A stretch of 64,000 nt of DNA, from the NCBI GenBank assembly GCA_035771175.1, contig CM069600.1, positions 2,323,501-2,387,500 of the forward strand. The letters run 5' to 3'. The position numbers were made by a program, and so were the translations under genes. This document shows, in pieces, positions 10,800-22,862 of the stretch. The notes under the pieces were generated by a model. That model saw only the letters and a program-made list of their open reading frames with translations. It ran no database searches and had not been told where the DNA came from. The DNA comes from Paratinospora sagittata. Taxonomy: Eukaryota > Streptophyta > Magnoliopsida > Ranunculales > Menispermaceae. Position 1 is the stretch's first letter; each line of letters opens with the position of its first letter.

Positions 10800-13600
10800 T
10801 TAAATTTAATTAACTTGTAAAGATTTTTTTTTTGGCATTCCAGCGAGGACCGTCCGGGTTAACTCGGCCTTTTTTTTTTTTCTTTTTTGGGTCAAAGCAA
10901 GTTTGATTCCATTCCTATAAAATTAAATCTTCAAAGGTACATTTAAATGCTCATGAAGAAATGGGTCTCATAACAAGAAGGTAAAGACCTCGCAACAAAA
11001 AAAAACATCACTATAACAAGAGGGTAGAACCCTTTATTTACATAAGATCTTAGCCACTAGTGTGTTAGAAAATGGGGCACTGCATATTATTAAATATCAT
11101 ACCTAACCTACTTCCTCACCTCTATCCCTTGGAGAAACCCCAAGTGATAGAGGCGAGGTTTCTCCTTTTTCGTTTCTATCTATTGTCTTCTTTGCGGAGA
11201 GGATTGCAACAGGAGCTTGAAGGTTGAAAACCCTAAAAGATTAGCGGCAATGTACAAAGAAGCAACGCAGAACAGAACCCTAGAAAGCTTCAAATCTTGA
11301 AACTTGACAACTGCTCCGAAACCCTTTTGAACTTCAGATAAACTTTAGCTAAAAAGCTTATTAAGCCTAAACAAAAGGAAACACTGATAGAGAAAGATCG
11401 ACGATCTCTCGGTGTGAAGTTAAGCGATGACGCCGGAGCTCTCAATTTTCGCTAGGGTTTCGATGAGAGAAACAGCGATAGAAAAAAAATTGTGACCCGG
11501 AGGAGCGGAGGTATCAAGAGGAGTGAGTAGCCGCATTTTGGGTTTACTCGTTGAGTCTCATAGACTTGAATCAACGATGACTATTATTACTTTATTATTA
11601 TTGTTGGTGCAAAATCTGGCCAACACCAAATAGATGAACCGTAGAGGAGATGATCGGATCTGGAAGTGTGAACTCTCCGACTCCGACAAAGGTTTATCAG
11701 CTAGATCTGAGAAAAATAGAGAAATAAATAGGGCTATCGTAAGGAACACCAGTGTAATGTCGACCAAATACCCTCCGATGCTAAGCTAGAGCTTGTTTAA
11801 GACTATGGCACTAACTCTTATAGAAAGTTGTTTGTACCTTATAAGGAAGGTTGTTGGTTTTATTTATAGAAGAGGTCTTCTGGCCAGAGTGGCTAGCTGC
11901 CCAGTAGGCAGGTGCCACATGTTGTCTAGTCGTTGGTCGAAATGAGTTAGATGAGCTCATATATTTCGGGTTGGTTGGATCGGATGATCCATATCTTCCT
12001 GCTTCGTTTTGAAAAAGGAGTCTCATTCCTTCTTTATGTCGAAGTTCGTGTTTGATACGTACAACTATTCCGGATTCCTCGGGATGTGGCGTGCTATGAA
12101 GGACTCCTTTATTTTCTCTATCTCGTCTGGAATGGTCAGCCAAGGTCGAGTTGCTAACCCTGAGCAAAACTGCACCGAGCTAGGCCGAGCTATTGTCACC
12201 ATCGTGTTTTCAGGATTTTCGTAAACACCATCTCGCTAGATCGGCTCGGAGGGTTTTTCCTGGTTGAGTAAAATCTAGGCCAGCCGAGTTGATCTGTCGG
12301 TCATATCGTCGTACGTGATTTTTACTCTTCCACCTCGGCTCACCAGCTCATTCACGTGGCTTATGCTTTTTATAATACCCGGTCAGCTTTGACCATCCAA
12401 CAATTATTATTATTTTTGTCGTTGGTGGTGGTGGTGGTGGTAGTGGTGGTAGTGCAAGATTTAACCAATACCAAAATATGGTAATGTAGACGAAACAAGC
12501 TAAGCTAAGAAGGTAACGTCGTCACCTTTTCAAGAGTTAGGTATCTTAGACATGTGAGCACAAAAAGAAGGGAAACATGTTATTGTAAAAAGCATTGGTG
12601 TGGTGCTGACCAAGAACCTTTCAATGCCTAAGTCAAATACGAGTTGTTTTAGTGAAAATAAGTACCTTGGATCTGTGAGCACAAAAGAGAAGAGAAACAG
12701 GCTATTATAAGGAGCACTAGTGTAATGTTAACCAAAGAATTTATAATGCCTAAGTCAAATATGAATTTTTTCAGGAATTTCACTCTATATTAATTGAAGT
12801 AATCAATGTCTTACCTCCTTAATTAGGGGATGGGGATTAATAGTGTATTTATAGTTGATAAATTGTATGGCTAGGTTAATGGTGGCATGTAACACTTCTC
12901 CATATACTTGATATCCTAGACACGGCGAGATGAGTTCCACGATAGTTGTACCCAGTTATATTTTTTGTCGTGACTCGCCTGCTCGGCACCTTAAGCAACA
13001 TTTTCTTGTCACCCAGAAGGGTCTTTGTTAGTCCTTGAGCGAAACAGTGGAAAACACGTAAGGTCCTGACCTGGCATAAATAGAGGTAATAATATTTTTA
13101 TTTTTTTTCACATAAATTTGGAAAATACCAATGATACATGTAATTCATGGCATAAAGTGACTCACTACTTGAAAAATAAATAGGTGTAGCATTGGTAATT
13201 TCATTATTATTATATATTATGAATAGTACTTTCCAAGAATAGCTAGACAGACAATCAAGCTTTCTTTTGAAACATTGATGGAGATGGTTTTTTGCAATAA
13301 CAAATGTATAACATTCCATAGTGTCCCACACTCATTAATCTTTTTTAGCTTTTGTTCAAAGCAAACTCAAAACCTAGTTGTTTTGTACTTGGTAGGGACT
13401 GTTATTCAAGTTGAATGTAGTAACAATGCAATGTATATGCATCTATTGGGAATATTATATTATCTTTGTTTTAGAAGTTATGTGATTACACTACACAACC
13501 ACTGCTTTCAAACGTCTTTCAAAATTATGCTTCTCCTAAAAAGGTTTCAATTTGATCCAATCAAATCCGCTCCCTACACCAATTTTCTATGTAACATAGT
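10800..13600. repeat. Intergenic region with diverged internally repeated element
   Basis: No supported gene lies here. From about 11560 to 12790 a unit resembling GTAATGTNNACCAAA followed by AATGCCTAAGTCAAATA recurs three times (near 11745-11790, 12590-12645 and 12712-12770). The last two copies are 122 bases apart. Two copies of a TGGTGCAAAATCTGGCC-like motif precede them (11604 and 12452). A short GGT microsatellite lies at 12421-12450. This looks like decayed transposon ends of unknown class. The stretch 10800-11550 holds nothing I recognise. Confidence 0.4.
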
Positions 13601-13609
13601 GAAAATTTA

Positions 13610-13826
13610 GGCTACACATTTGGTTCATGATCCGAAAATAAGAATACAATCTAAAAATATAAAACTTGAAAAACAAATTTTCATTGTTTTTTTTGAAAAT
13701 AACATGTTTCCTTAACAAAAAGTGAAACATTATTTTCAAAATCTTTTGAATCAAACAAGTTTTTAATGTTTTCAAATTTTCAGATACAAAAAATTGTATC
13801 TGAATCACGAACCAAACGGGGCCGTA
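13610..13826. mobile_element. MITE with TTTGGTTC inverted ends
   Basis: TTTGGTTCATGATCC at 13619-13633 faces GAATCACGAACCAAACG at 13802-13818, an inverted pair about 200 bases apart around AT-rich sequence. The ends resemble common plant MITE termini. I could not settle a target-site duplication. Confidence 0.5.
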
Positions 13827-14407
13827 TATATCTCATCAAGAACATATATGGGCCCGACAACTAATAGACTTGACAACCGCAAAATACTAAAAACAAGTGG
13901 CCCTGTAAGCTCACACAATTTTATTTTTTTTAAACTCTCAAGGAGAATTGAACTCTCACTTATAGTAAGAGGAGAAGTATTATTTTTATATTCAACTCTC
14001 ATATATTGTACTCTTATCACAAAAAAGAAAGAAATACATGAAGGAATTGAATTGAAGGGTTGGTTTAATTTATGGGATGTTTTGAAAAAATCCAATCAAT
14101 TTGATTATATAACTTGAGGACTATTTGGTCACTCTTTGTGGAGGCTATACCTCTACTTTTAATTAGAAGCATAAAGAAAAAAATAAAAGAGAGTTAGAAA
14201 TATTTAAAATAATTACAAAAAATAGAAAAATTGAAGAAAAAATTAGACTAATTTAACTAATCATTTCTTTTCATGTGTACCCTTTCTTAGTTATTGTTTA
14301 ATTCCCTTCTTTACCCTTACTCTCATTTTAAATAAAAAAGGATAATCTTCCTCTTCTACTTTATTAAAAAATAAATCTTTATTTATAATAATAATAATAA
14401 TAATAAG

Positions 14408-14580
14408 AAAAATACTAAAGTGATACTTATTTTGTATATTTTAAGTATACATCATTATTAATGCATTATTATATTATCTTGAATCATGTATTAACACATA
14501 ATTCGAGACAATTCAATAGTGTATAAAAGTGATGTACACCTTAGCTGTACAAAATAAATGTCAATGTAGCATTACTTTAA
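14408..14580. mobile_element. MITE copy 1 (AATGCTAAAGTGA-type ends)
   Basis: The inverted ends are AATACTAAAGTGATACTTA and, read inward from the right, AATGCTACATTGACATTTA. They extend about 45 bases. The core contains AATCATGTATTAACACATAA flanked by TCTTG and TTCGAGA. It sits inside a TAA microsatellite (14385-14406 and 14578-14594). A related copy lies 330 bases to the right. Confidence 0.6.
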
Positions 14581-14741
14581 TAATAATAATAATACTAAAG
14601 GATTCCAATAAAATCTTAATTAAAACTTTACTTAAAAAAAAAGAAAAATATATCACGATGGGTATGTAAGCCACATGCACACTAGTAGTATACATAATAA
14701 AGCCACCATATTGACACTCTCCTCATGATATTATAAAGGAA

Positions 14742-14915
14742 AAATGCTAAAGTGACTCTCATTTTATAGATCTAAAGTGTACATTATTATTAATGCGTCA
14801 TTGAATTATCTTAAATCATATACTAATATATAATTCGAGATAATTTAATAATATATAAAAGTAATATATACTTAATTAAATGTACAAAATAATTATTAAT
14901 GTAACATTACTCATT
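14742..14915. mobile_element. MITE copy 2 (same family)
   Basis: It begins AATGCTAAAGTGACTCTCA and ends with sequence whose reverse complement reads AGTAATGTTACATTAATAA. The core AAATCATATACTAATATATA aligns with that of the copy at 14408-14580. Related cores occur near 29490 and 62750. Confidence 0.6.
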
Positions 14916-15369
14916 ATAATTCAATGATGATTATTTCTATTTCGATGAGTTTCCTTTGTTCTATGAGGATGTTTGATTTTTTAACCCAAGTTTCCTTTAT
15001 TCTTGGTGGCAACTCACCACCTCTTCACGTCACCCTTGCCATGCACGAGGTTTCAAGCTCACGTGACATCACGAGAAAGACAACATAGTTTAAGCCGTTT
15101 TCTATTAAATCCAAAAATAAAAAATAAAAAATAAAATAACCTGTTGCGAAAGTTTTAATGTTCAATTATTGAAGGCGCATTCGTTAGAGGAGGTCTACCA
15201 TTTCGCTCCCGCCCCGAACGAAGACTAGTCTTATACCCGAAAGGTGTGGAGATACATCATAGAAAACCCAAAAAAGAAAGGAAAAAAGAAAGCACATTTG
15301 CTCTACTTTATAAAATAATTGAGGGTTTAAGTTTCTCTGTTTATTTAAGTGAAGCAATAATAATGACCA

Positions 15370-15630
15370 CCAATTGGCCGGGTGTATCAAGCCCGTTTCT
15401 AAACCCACTAATTCACGCACCAATTAGGTGGGACAGTGATGACCCAATAGTAGCACAAACTTCTTTCAAGTCAAGTTTGATGATCTATCGCGTCCACTCA
15501 ACGTGTAACCATGTCAAAGTAGCCTTTAGACTTTGAAGGAGCTCTAGCCCTTCCGTATTTATTAAATTGTTACCTCGATCAGTGACTCGAACCCTCGACC
15601 GGTCAATGCCCTTTGACTCATTCGAATCTT
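15370..15630 (-). mobile_element. Dispersed repeat, possible degraded SINE, copy 1
   Basis: This stretch is similar to 22300-22545 over about 250 bases, sharing AAACCCACTAAT, CACCAATT-GGTGG, ATCTATCGC and CAAAGTAGCCTT. On the minus strand GAGGGTTCGAGTCACTG resembles a pol III box B. A box A is not clear. Confidence 0.45.
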
Positions 15631-15639
15631 TAGGTAAAT

Positions 15640-16830
15640 TTTTGTTTTCATCATACAATTAAGGTGGCATAAAGATGCTTACACGCCATTATATTTTTTT
15701 ATGTGAATTAATCTCTATGGTCACATAAGCTACAACTAAAAATAATAATTTGACTATAGACTAATAAACAAGAGAGATGTCCAAGCGAGTTGTTGGGAGG
15801 GATGACCAACAACTTCTGCAGTTTTTAACTTCAGAATAGTCTTGTCCCACAAAAGAATTAGTAGAGACACGGGAGGATCATTGACCAAAAAAATAAAATA
15901 AAGAGAATGTCCAACCAACAACCTAATCACAGTACAGTTGATCATTTGGTAGTTCATTAAATTAAATTTTGTTATAGTAAGATATATTACTTAATTTTAA
16001 ATACAAGTTTCCTTTGTTAATGTTTGATTTAAGTAGAAAGAATGTTTGGTTGCATAGTTTGGTGTTTTGAATATTTAATGGAAGTTGACGGCCAAGACAC
16101 CCTACCAAACCCCGTAATTCACGTGCCACCCTCTTCCCTGCACGTGGTTCGAGCTTACGGGACGACTAGAGAAACACTTGTCACAATATGGCTACTAATA
16201 CAATTCTACCGTATAAATAAAGAAAATACTATATATTAATAGAGATGAATGGGAATAGATCTAACCGTACAATACCGCAGATCTATTACAACTCAACCAC
16301 GAGACCCAACCTTAATTTTAAGAGGTGCGAACAAAAAATATAAACCTAACGAGGTAAAATCAAGCAGCTGGCAATGTATGACTAAACTGCACGTACATAC
16401 ACATTATACATTTTTTTTTTAATTATTAGTGTACGATGAGGAATGTGACAATGAACAAATTACTAATATTATTTATTTATAAAATATTTGTTACTTTATT
16501 AATTATATAAATAATTTAGGTATTTACAAACAAAAGACTATTTTTTATTTTTAAAATTTATATTTATTACAAATTTTTTTTATGTAATATTATTAATTTT
16601 TTAAAATTAATTTTCAAAAAACAAAATGCAAACTATGGTTTATAAGCTTTTGAGTATATATATATACTGAGGCCCTACCCCATCAACAGACAAAACGTTT
16701 GTCCGAAGAATACAAGTATTCCATAAAACCAACCGTACCTACGTGTGAGGGCCCACACCGTAACGATCCATCTTACGTTCTACGACGCAATTTCATTTTG
16801 CAACGTTGGGTTGAAATCATTACTTTGGTC
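15640..16830. other. Intergenic sequence left of the TDM1-like gene
   Basis: No supported gene. It is AT-rich. A short stretch near 16105-16170 (CACGTGCCACCC, CACGTGGTTCGAGCT) resembles one near 15030-15075, probably two copies of a decayed repeat. The last few hundred bases become less AT-rich towards the promoter. Confidence 0.5.
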
Positions 16831-16842
16831 AAACACAAATGA

Positions 16843-16848
16843 CACGTG
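16843..16848 (+). promoter_or_regulatory. G-box (CACGTG) in the TDM1-like promoter
   Basis: GACACGTGGC contains a perfect G-box core, which plant bZIP and bHLH factors bind. It lies 140 bases upstream of the TATA box. Whether it acts is not known. Confidence 0.4.
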
Positions 16849-16982
16849 GCATATTCCGAATGCATGGACCCCGACAGGGAGCAAAAACGTTTCCGACGTG
16901 TCGTTTGCTGGATGTAGGTACAGGGAGACGACGACGCACAGAGGATTCAAAAGCCATACCCCACCCAACGGCTAGTTTTTTT

Positions 16983-16990
16983 TATATATA
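16983..16990 (+). promoter_or_regulatory. TATA box of the TDM1-like gene
   Basis: TATATATA follows a T-run at the end of a less AT-rich block and precedes a pyrimidine-rich leader. The leader would be about 420 bases long before the ATG at 17440, assuming no leader intron. Confidence 0.5.
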
Positions 16991-17062
16991 ACATTTCTTT
17001 CTTTTAAGCTTTCTTTCTATTCTTCTTTCCCATGCACTGTCTCTCACTTCTTCTTCTTCATT

Positions 17063-17393
17063 CTGAAACAATACAAGAAGCAATAGAATTTTGATTCATA
17101 GCAAGAAAAGGCAGTTTTCCGGGATACCCATTAGTCCAGAGGTGGTTTTCCGGGAGACCCAGGAGTCCAAAGGTGGTTTTTTGGTCAGTTTGTGTTGCTA
17201 TATATCTTCTTCTTCGTCTTCTTCATTCTGAAACAATACAAGAAGCAATAGAATTTTCATTCATAGAAAGAAAAGGCGGTTTTTCCGGGCAGTAAAAGGC
17301 AGTTTCCGGTAGACCCGTTAATCTAGAGGTGGTTTTCGGGGAGACCCAGGAGTCCAAAAGTGGTTTTCCGGTCAGTTTGTGTTGCTATAGTTC
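17063..17393 (+). repeat. Tandem duplication in the leader of the TDM1-like gene
   Basis: CTGAAACAATACAAGAAGCA starts at 17063 and again at 17228, a 165-base period. Both copies end in GGTCAGTTTGTGTTGCTATA. The copies differ by substitutions and a small insertion (GGCAGTAAAAGG). GGTGGTTTTCCGGGAGACCC-like submotifs also repeat within each copy. Confidence 0.85.
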
Positions 17394-17439
17394 TTGAAAA
17401 CTGATCAAGAAAAGACTATTGAGTAACAATTAGTAGCAA

Positions 17440-20400
17440 ATGTGGAGAGACAACAAGAAAGTTATTAGGCAGAGAGGAGGAGAATTCTCGACCCCAACGC
17501 GGACGTTGACGCCACCTCCGGCGATGGCGGCGGCTGCGAGGTCATGGAGATCGGCGCCATGTTCTCCGATGGAGCCGCTGATGATGAATAACCGTTCCCC
17601 GGAACAGCGGCGGCAGCTGCAGCGGCCGGGGGCAAGCCCGGAGACTTTCCACATTGTTCATAAGGTTCCCGCCGGAGACTCGCCGTACGTCAAGGCTAAA
17701 CAAGTTCAGGTGATAGAAGCTCTTTTTCTTTTGGATACACAATTTAAATTGATTGATGACCTTAATTTATTTTTCTTTTTAAGTATTTGGTTATTTTCTC
17801 TGATTTTGGTATATATAAATGAGTATTTCTTGAAGAAAAGAAGAGAAAAGAAAAAAATTTACAAAGAAAATGGTTTGGTTGGTCGTATTTGAAAATCATT
17901 TTTTTTGAGAAATTTACTAAAAAAAACTAACCTGTTTTTAGAAAACGATAAAAAAAGAAGTTTTCTAAATTCTTGTTTTCGGATTATGTTCTTTGCAAAA
18001 GGTTTTTAGTGAATTTATGATCATTTTGGCAAATTTGTTTTTAATTGCAGTTGATAGATAGGGATCCAAACAGGGCAATATCACTGTTTTGGTCAGCAAT
18101 TAACTCTGGAGATCGAGTCGATAGTGCGTTGAAAGACATGGCGATTGTGATGAAACAGTTGGATCGAACTGAAGAAGCGATCGAAGCGATAAAATCTTTT
18201 CGACATCTTTGCTCATATCAAGCTCAAGGGTCTCTTGACAATGTCCTAATTGATCTCTACAAGGTGAATTCCATAGCATCATCATCTCTTGTAATAACAA
18301 AACAAGTTCTTCATTTCTCTTTTTAATATGAAATTCTGATCAAACATCTTTATATATTTATATATATTTGAAGAGGGCTGGAAGAATGGAAGAGCATACA
18401 AAGCTACTTCATCACAAACTTAAGCTTCTTGATGAAGGTGTAGGATTTGGTGGGAAGAGGACAAAGATAGCAAGATCTCAGGGGAAGAGGTTTCAAGTTT
18501 CAATTGAACAGGAGAGATCAAGGTGCGGGTGGTTTTGGTTGGTGGGTGCATTTTAAAGTGAGTGAAAACTATATATATATTTGGTTCAAACTATATCTTA
18601 TGTATGTATATGCTTTCTTTTTTGTGCAGGTTATTAGGAAATTTGGCCTGGGCTTACATGCAACTGAACAACTACCTAGCTGCAGAAGTATATTATAGGT
18701 AAAAAAATAAAGCTTTTTTAAGTAATACGAACAAAAAGAGGCCCTTTTTTAGCATGGGAATTTGAGATTTTGATGTTATATATGAAAATTATCAAACCTG
18801 TGGTATGCCCATTTTTCTGAATTTTTCCATAACTAGTACTTCTGTGACCCATACAATTTTAGATTAAAAAAAAAAAAAGGCGTAATTTCTCTTTTTTTTT
18901 TTGCCCGACTAATCCCTTTTTTTTTTTTTGCCCGACTAATCCCTTGAGCCTTGGTTGCTCTAGCAAAAGTTTTTTATAACCAAGGGTATCCGGGGCAACT
19001 TTTTTATAACTGAGGGTATCCGGGGCTTTGCCCGACTAATCCCTTGAGCCTTGGTTGCTCTAGCAAAAGTTTTTTATAACCAAGGGTATCCGGGGCAACT
19101 TTTTTATAACTGAGGGTATCCGGGGCTTTGCCCGACTAATCCCTTGAGCCTTGGTTGCTCTAGCAAAAGATGCCCTAGTGGCTCGTGGCCTCTTTTCCTG
19201 AAACGAGAGCCTGAGAATTTTGAGATTTGCTGTATATGAAAATGATCAGAACTATGGCATGCCCATTTTCTGAATATTTCCATAACTACTACCAGCACTT
19301 CTGTGTCCCATATAATTTTAGGCCCTTTTGTGCATGAGAATTTGAAATTTGATGTTGCATATGAAAATGATCAGAACCATGGCATGCCCATTTTTTGAAG
19401 CTCCCTCTCCCTATTACTTCAGATTGATGGGTGGGTGGGTGGGTTCTATGTGAATTCTACCATTTTTTCAAGGTGTATGTGTTACGACTTTCGACTTCAA
19501 ATATTTCCTACTTCCTTTGTTCATGAACTTTTTCTAGGTGTAACCCTCTAGTCCATTAAGAGAGATCAACTCAAACAAATATTGCATTTGAGTTCTGATT
19601 ACAACAATTTATACATAAAAGAACAAGGAAAGTAGTTAATAAAAGATGAATATTTTCGATTGGCAAAATCAGTATGTGACAAAAAGTTTATTTTTTCAAT
19701 GTTTTTTTGCATATAGGGAAGCTCTATCCTTGGAACCTGATAAGAACAAGCAATGCAATCTTGCAATCTGCTTGATGCAAAGGGGAAGTATTAAGGAAGC
19801 AAAAGCTCTGCTTCAGGCTGTCAAGCCTTCATCTAGAGAAAGGGAATTAGCAGATTCCTATATTAAATCCTTCGATCGTGCTTCTGAACTTCTTAGTGAA
19901 TTCGAGTCAAAATCCATTCTGAAGCCAAATGACAATAAGGAGATGAAAACAGACGTTGGAAGATCTTTCTCATCCACCATTAACATAAATTCAAAACCTA
20001 AACTTTCTCACATCGACGAAGTTGATGTTGTTTTGGACAGGAACGGCAGTGACACATTGTTCTCTGGCGACTTACCCTATACTTCTGCTGAGCAATGGAA
20101 GAGAGAATCCTCCTATTTCCAAAACCAAATTGAAGAAAATGGTGCTAAAGGAACATGGGTTGGAAGTATTTTTGTCGAACAAGAAAATGGCCAGCAGCCG
20201 CCTTCTCAATGCCACCGTCATTTTGTTGATAAATGGGAGAAAGAATCATCTAGTTGGCAAAGTTCAGTTCAGAGGCGAATCGACTTCAAGAATGGAAACT
20301 GGGTCAATAAGAGTGGAATTGAAGAAGAAGGTTGTTCAGCAAGCAAGATCTTGAAAAGGGAAGGAGGCGACCAATTTGGCTGCTCGGCTTCCCTTAACAC

Positions 20401-21424
20401 GAGGAATTCAGAAATATCATGGGAACACGACGATGAGAGTAAGAAACAGCCAACCATGCAGAGCTTTCTATATCATCAAAACTTACTGACAGAATCACAT
20501 ACATCTGTTGAAAATACAGGAGCAATCCAATCCCAAAATCCTAGTGGAGTTTTAGAACAAACTTCCATTAATCATCAGCTTTGGCATGGTAGATCTCAAA
20601 TTACAGGTAATGAAAATGTCAAGGAGAAGGGTACAAGAAGCATGGGAACGTCTACAATAAATCAAGATTTCTCACTGTTTAAGAATGGAAAGAGTTGGGC
20701 AGATATGGTTGAAGAAGAGGAGGAAGAATTTCTGCATGGATGTACAAACTTTGACTTTGATGACGACGATGATATGTGGGACAACCGTGGTCATCAAGAA
20801 TCATCCTCAGCTTCTTCTCTAACTCCAAGAAAATGGGTCGTCCATGGATGGAACAATGGTGATTTTTTTTATGATGAGAATATAAATTCTAACATCATCA
20901 GTTCCACTCCTCCACGCCCGCCTACTTCTTCTACCCGCTCATCACAGTCAAAATTATCTTCCCCAGCACAACATACACAAGCTCAGAAAAGTCACGTGGA
21001 GAATCTACAACAGAAGCTTGAATTCCTAGATCTAAAGGAAGAGCAATGTGCAAAGAACTCTGAAAACTACTACTACTCAGTTAGGAACCCGTCCACTCGA
21101 AGGGCACTTACCTTTGATCAAGACGAGAAGAAGACCTCAGCCTCAGCAAGCTGTAATAATTTATCGTCACCGTTGCAAAAGAAGGCTTTAGACTTTGATG
21201 ACTATGGTGGCGTCACAACCATTGGAAGTGGCGGGTCTACCTGCAGCAAAGATACAAAGGTAATGAGAAGAGGAAACAGGCTCAAGGTTTTTCATGACAT
21301 AACTACTACTCTTCCTGACAGTCCAAGGAGCTGTGGAAAGGACTTAAAGCCACCCTTGAGCAGAGGAAACGGGCTTAAGGTTTTTCAGGACATTACTCTG
21401 AGTCCTGGTAGTCTGAAAACTTGA
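17440..21424 (+). CDS. TDM1: POLLENLESS3/MS5/TDM1-type TPR protein
   Basis: Five exons join in frame: 17440-17709, 18051-18263, 18374-18522, 18630-18698 and 19717-21424 (802 codons plus stop). The first ATG opens MWRDNKK. The motifs HKVPAGDSPYVKAK, DPNRAISLFW, DSALKDMAIVMKQL and LSLEPDKNKQCNLAICL mark the plant POLLENLESS3/SDI family; the helical repeats span roughly residues 70-300. The long acidic tail with SWADMVEEEEEE points to the MS5/TDM1 branch, which in Arabidopsis acts with the anaphase-promoting complex in exit from meiosis. SDI-type members are much shorter. The tail is longer than the Arabidopsis protein as I recall it. The C terminus repeats RGN-LKVF-DIT twice. No frame break is seen. 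The orthology to TDM1 rather than a close paralogue is an inference. Confidence 0.87.
18890..19170. repeat. 100-bp tandem repeat in intron 4 of the TDM1-like gene
   Basis: GCCCGACTAATCCCTTGAGC starts at 18930, 19030 and 19130, an exact 100-base period. A fourth partial start lies at 18903. Each unit holds two half-units ending GGGTATCCGGGG. Around the array a TGAAAATGATCAGAAC-type segment also occurs three times (near 18781, 19236 and 19360), so the intron has grown by several duplications. Confidence 0.9.
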
Positions 21425-21680
21425 TTTGTAATGAATGACTTAGCAGAAAAATCAATCCACAAATCCCATGATATATGCATATAGTTTTCATGACATAACT
21501 ACTACTCTTCCTGACAGTCCAAGGAGCTGTCGAAAGGACTTAAAGCCGCCCGTGAGCAGAGGAAACAGGCTTAAGGTTTTTCAGGACATTACCCTGAGTC
21601 CTGGTAGTCTGAAAACTTGATTTGTAATGAATGACTTGGCAGAAAAATCAATCCACAAATCCCATGATATATGCATCTAT
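21289..21680 (+). repeat. 196-bp tandem duplication of the 3' end of the TDM1-like gene
   Basis: CATGACATAACTACTACTCT occurs at 21293 and 21489. Copy 1 holds the last ~45 codons, the stop and 60 bases of trailer. Copy 2 lies after the stop but keeps the same open reading frame and its own stop. Only a few substitutions separate the copies, so the event is recent. Confidence 0.9.
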
Positions 21681-22299
21681 TTTCATGTGTATTTGTTGTG
21701 TGTAGAAGCCATTATGATGTTTTTTTAAGTTTTTACAGCTATTATATGATCTGAGTCCTGTATTCTGTATCAATTATTGGAGGTTTTTTTTTTTTTTTTT
21801 TCTTCTGGTTTTAGGCTCATTGTGTTATGCATATTTCATGAAGCCTTGTCAAATACTTCTTTCATTTATTCAGATTGTGCAAAAAAATATGGTATTTGAA
21901 CCTTCAACTCATTGCCAAACCAACCAACTTCTCTGATCTCCAATGTCTCTCTTTACTTAATTCTGGTTGTCCTCTAGTTGAAAATTTAAGTCCATAATAT
22001 CCAATTGGGTGTTTTTCAGCAAAAATGGGAATTGTATCTTCAGTTTTTTCTATTTCTCTTGGAAAGAATAGTCAGTAATATTTTTATAAAATACATACCA
22101 AAATGCAAAGCAGATTATATAGGCATTCAAATACATTTGTCAAATGCAATTCTAGATTGGAATCATGATCAACACATAAATTTGGCTACTTCTTATATCA
22201 TTTGCAAAGAGAATCCTAGACAAATAAAGAAGAGAAAACTTGAGAATTTTCTTTTTCTTTTTGTTTTGGTGAGTAGATACAAAGTATAACTTGCTCTAA

Positions 22300-22545
22300 C
22301 AGTAGCACATGGGGTATCAAGCTCATTCCTAAACCCACTAATCCCTACACCAATTGGGTGGAATAGAGATGACCCACCAGCAGCGCAAACCTCTCCCAAG
22401 CCAAGTTTAATAATCTATCGCTTTCACTTAGCGCGTAAGCACGCCAAAGTAGCCTTAAGCCTTTGCAGGTGCCCTTTCACTACGTGTTTATTAAACTGCT
22501 GCCTTCCATGACTCGAATCCTCAACTTGTTCAATGCCCATCAATG
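22300..22545 (-). mobile_element. Dispersed repeat, possible degraded SINE, copy 2
   Basis: This is the partner of 15370-15630. On the minus strand it shows GGGCATTGAACAAGTTGAGG followed by ATTCGAGTCATGG, a box-B-like motif. The similarity to copy 1 is clear; the class is an inference. Confidence 0.45.
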
Positions 22546-22805
22546 TCGGCGACCATCTACGCCAACGCTTCCTTGGCACTTGAGAAGATAGTTTTCATGT
22601 TCTATCCTTTTTAAACTTGTGGCTTCATTAACAAGTTTCAACGCAACCAAACTTTTTTCTCAACAACATAGGTCCATGAATCAGTTTCCTCCACTTTGTT
22701 GTATCAAGGCCTAAACGGACATTTATATTGGACATACAAGCCCTTCATGAAATCTAATTAAGTAGATTCATGACATAATTGATGTGAAATTCTCCAAGGA
22801 TCAAA

Positions 22806-22862
22806 GCTACCAAAGCCACCTTTTTACCAACTGCATCAACTCCATGTTAGCTAATCTTCTAA
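22806..22862 (-). mobile_element. SINE head fragment
   Basis: On the minus strand CATGGAGTTGATGCAGTTGG and AAAAAGGTGGCTTTGG match the box A end of the SINE at 48865-49070. The rest of the element is missing. Confidence 0.55.
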
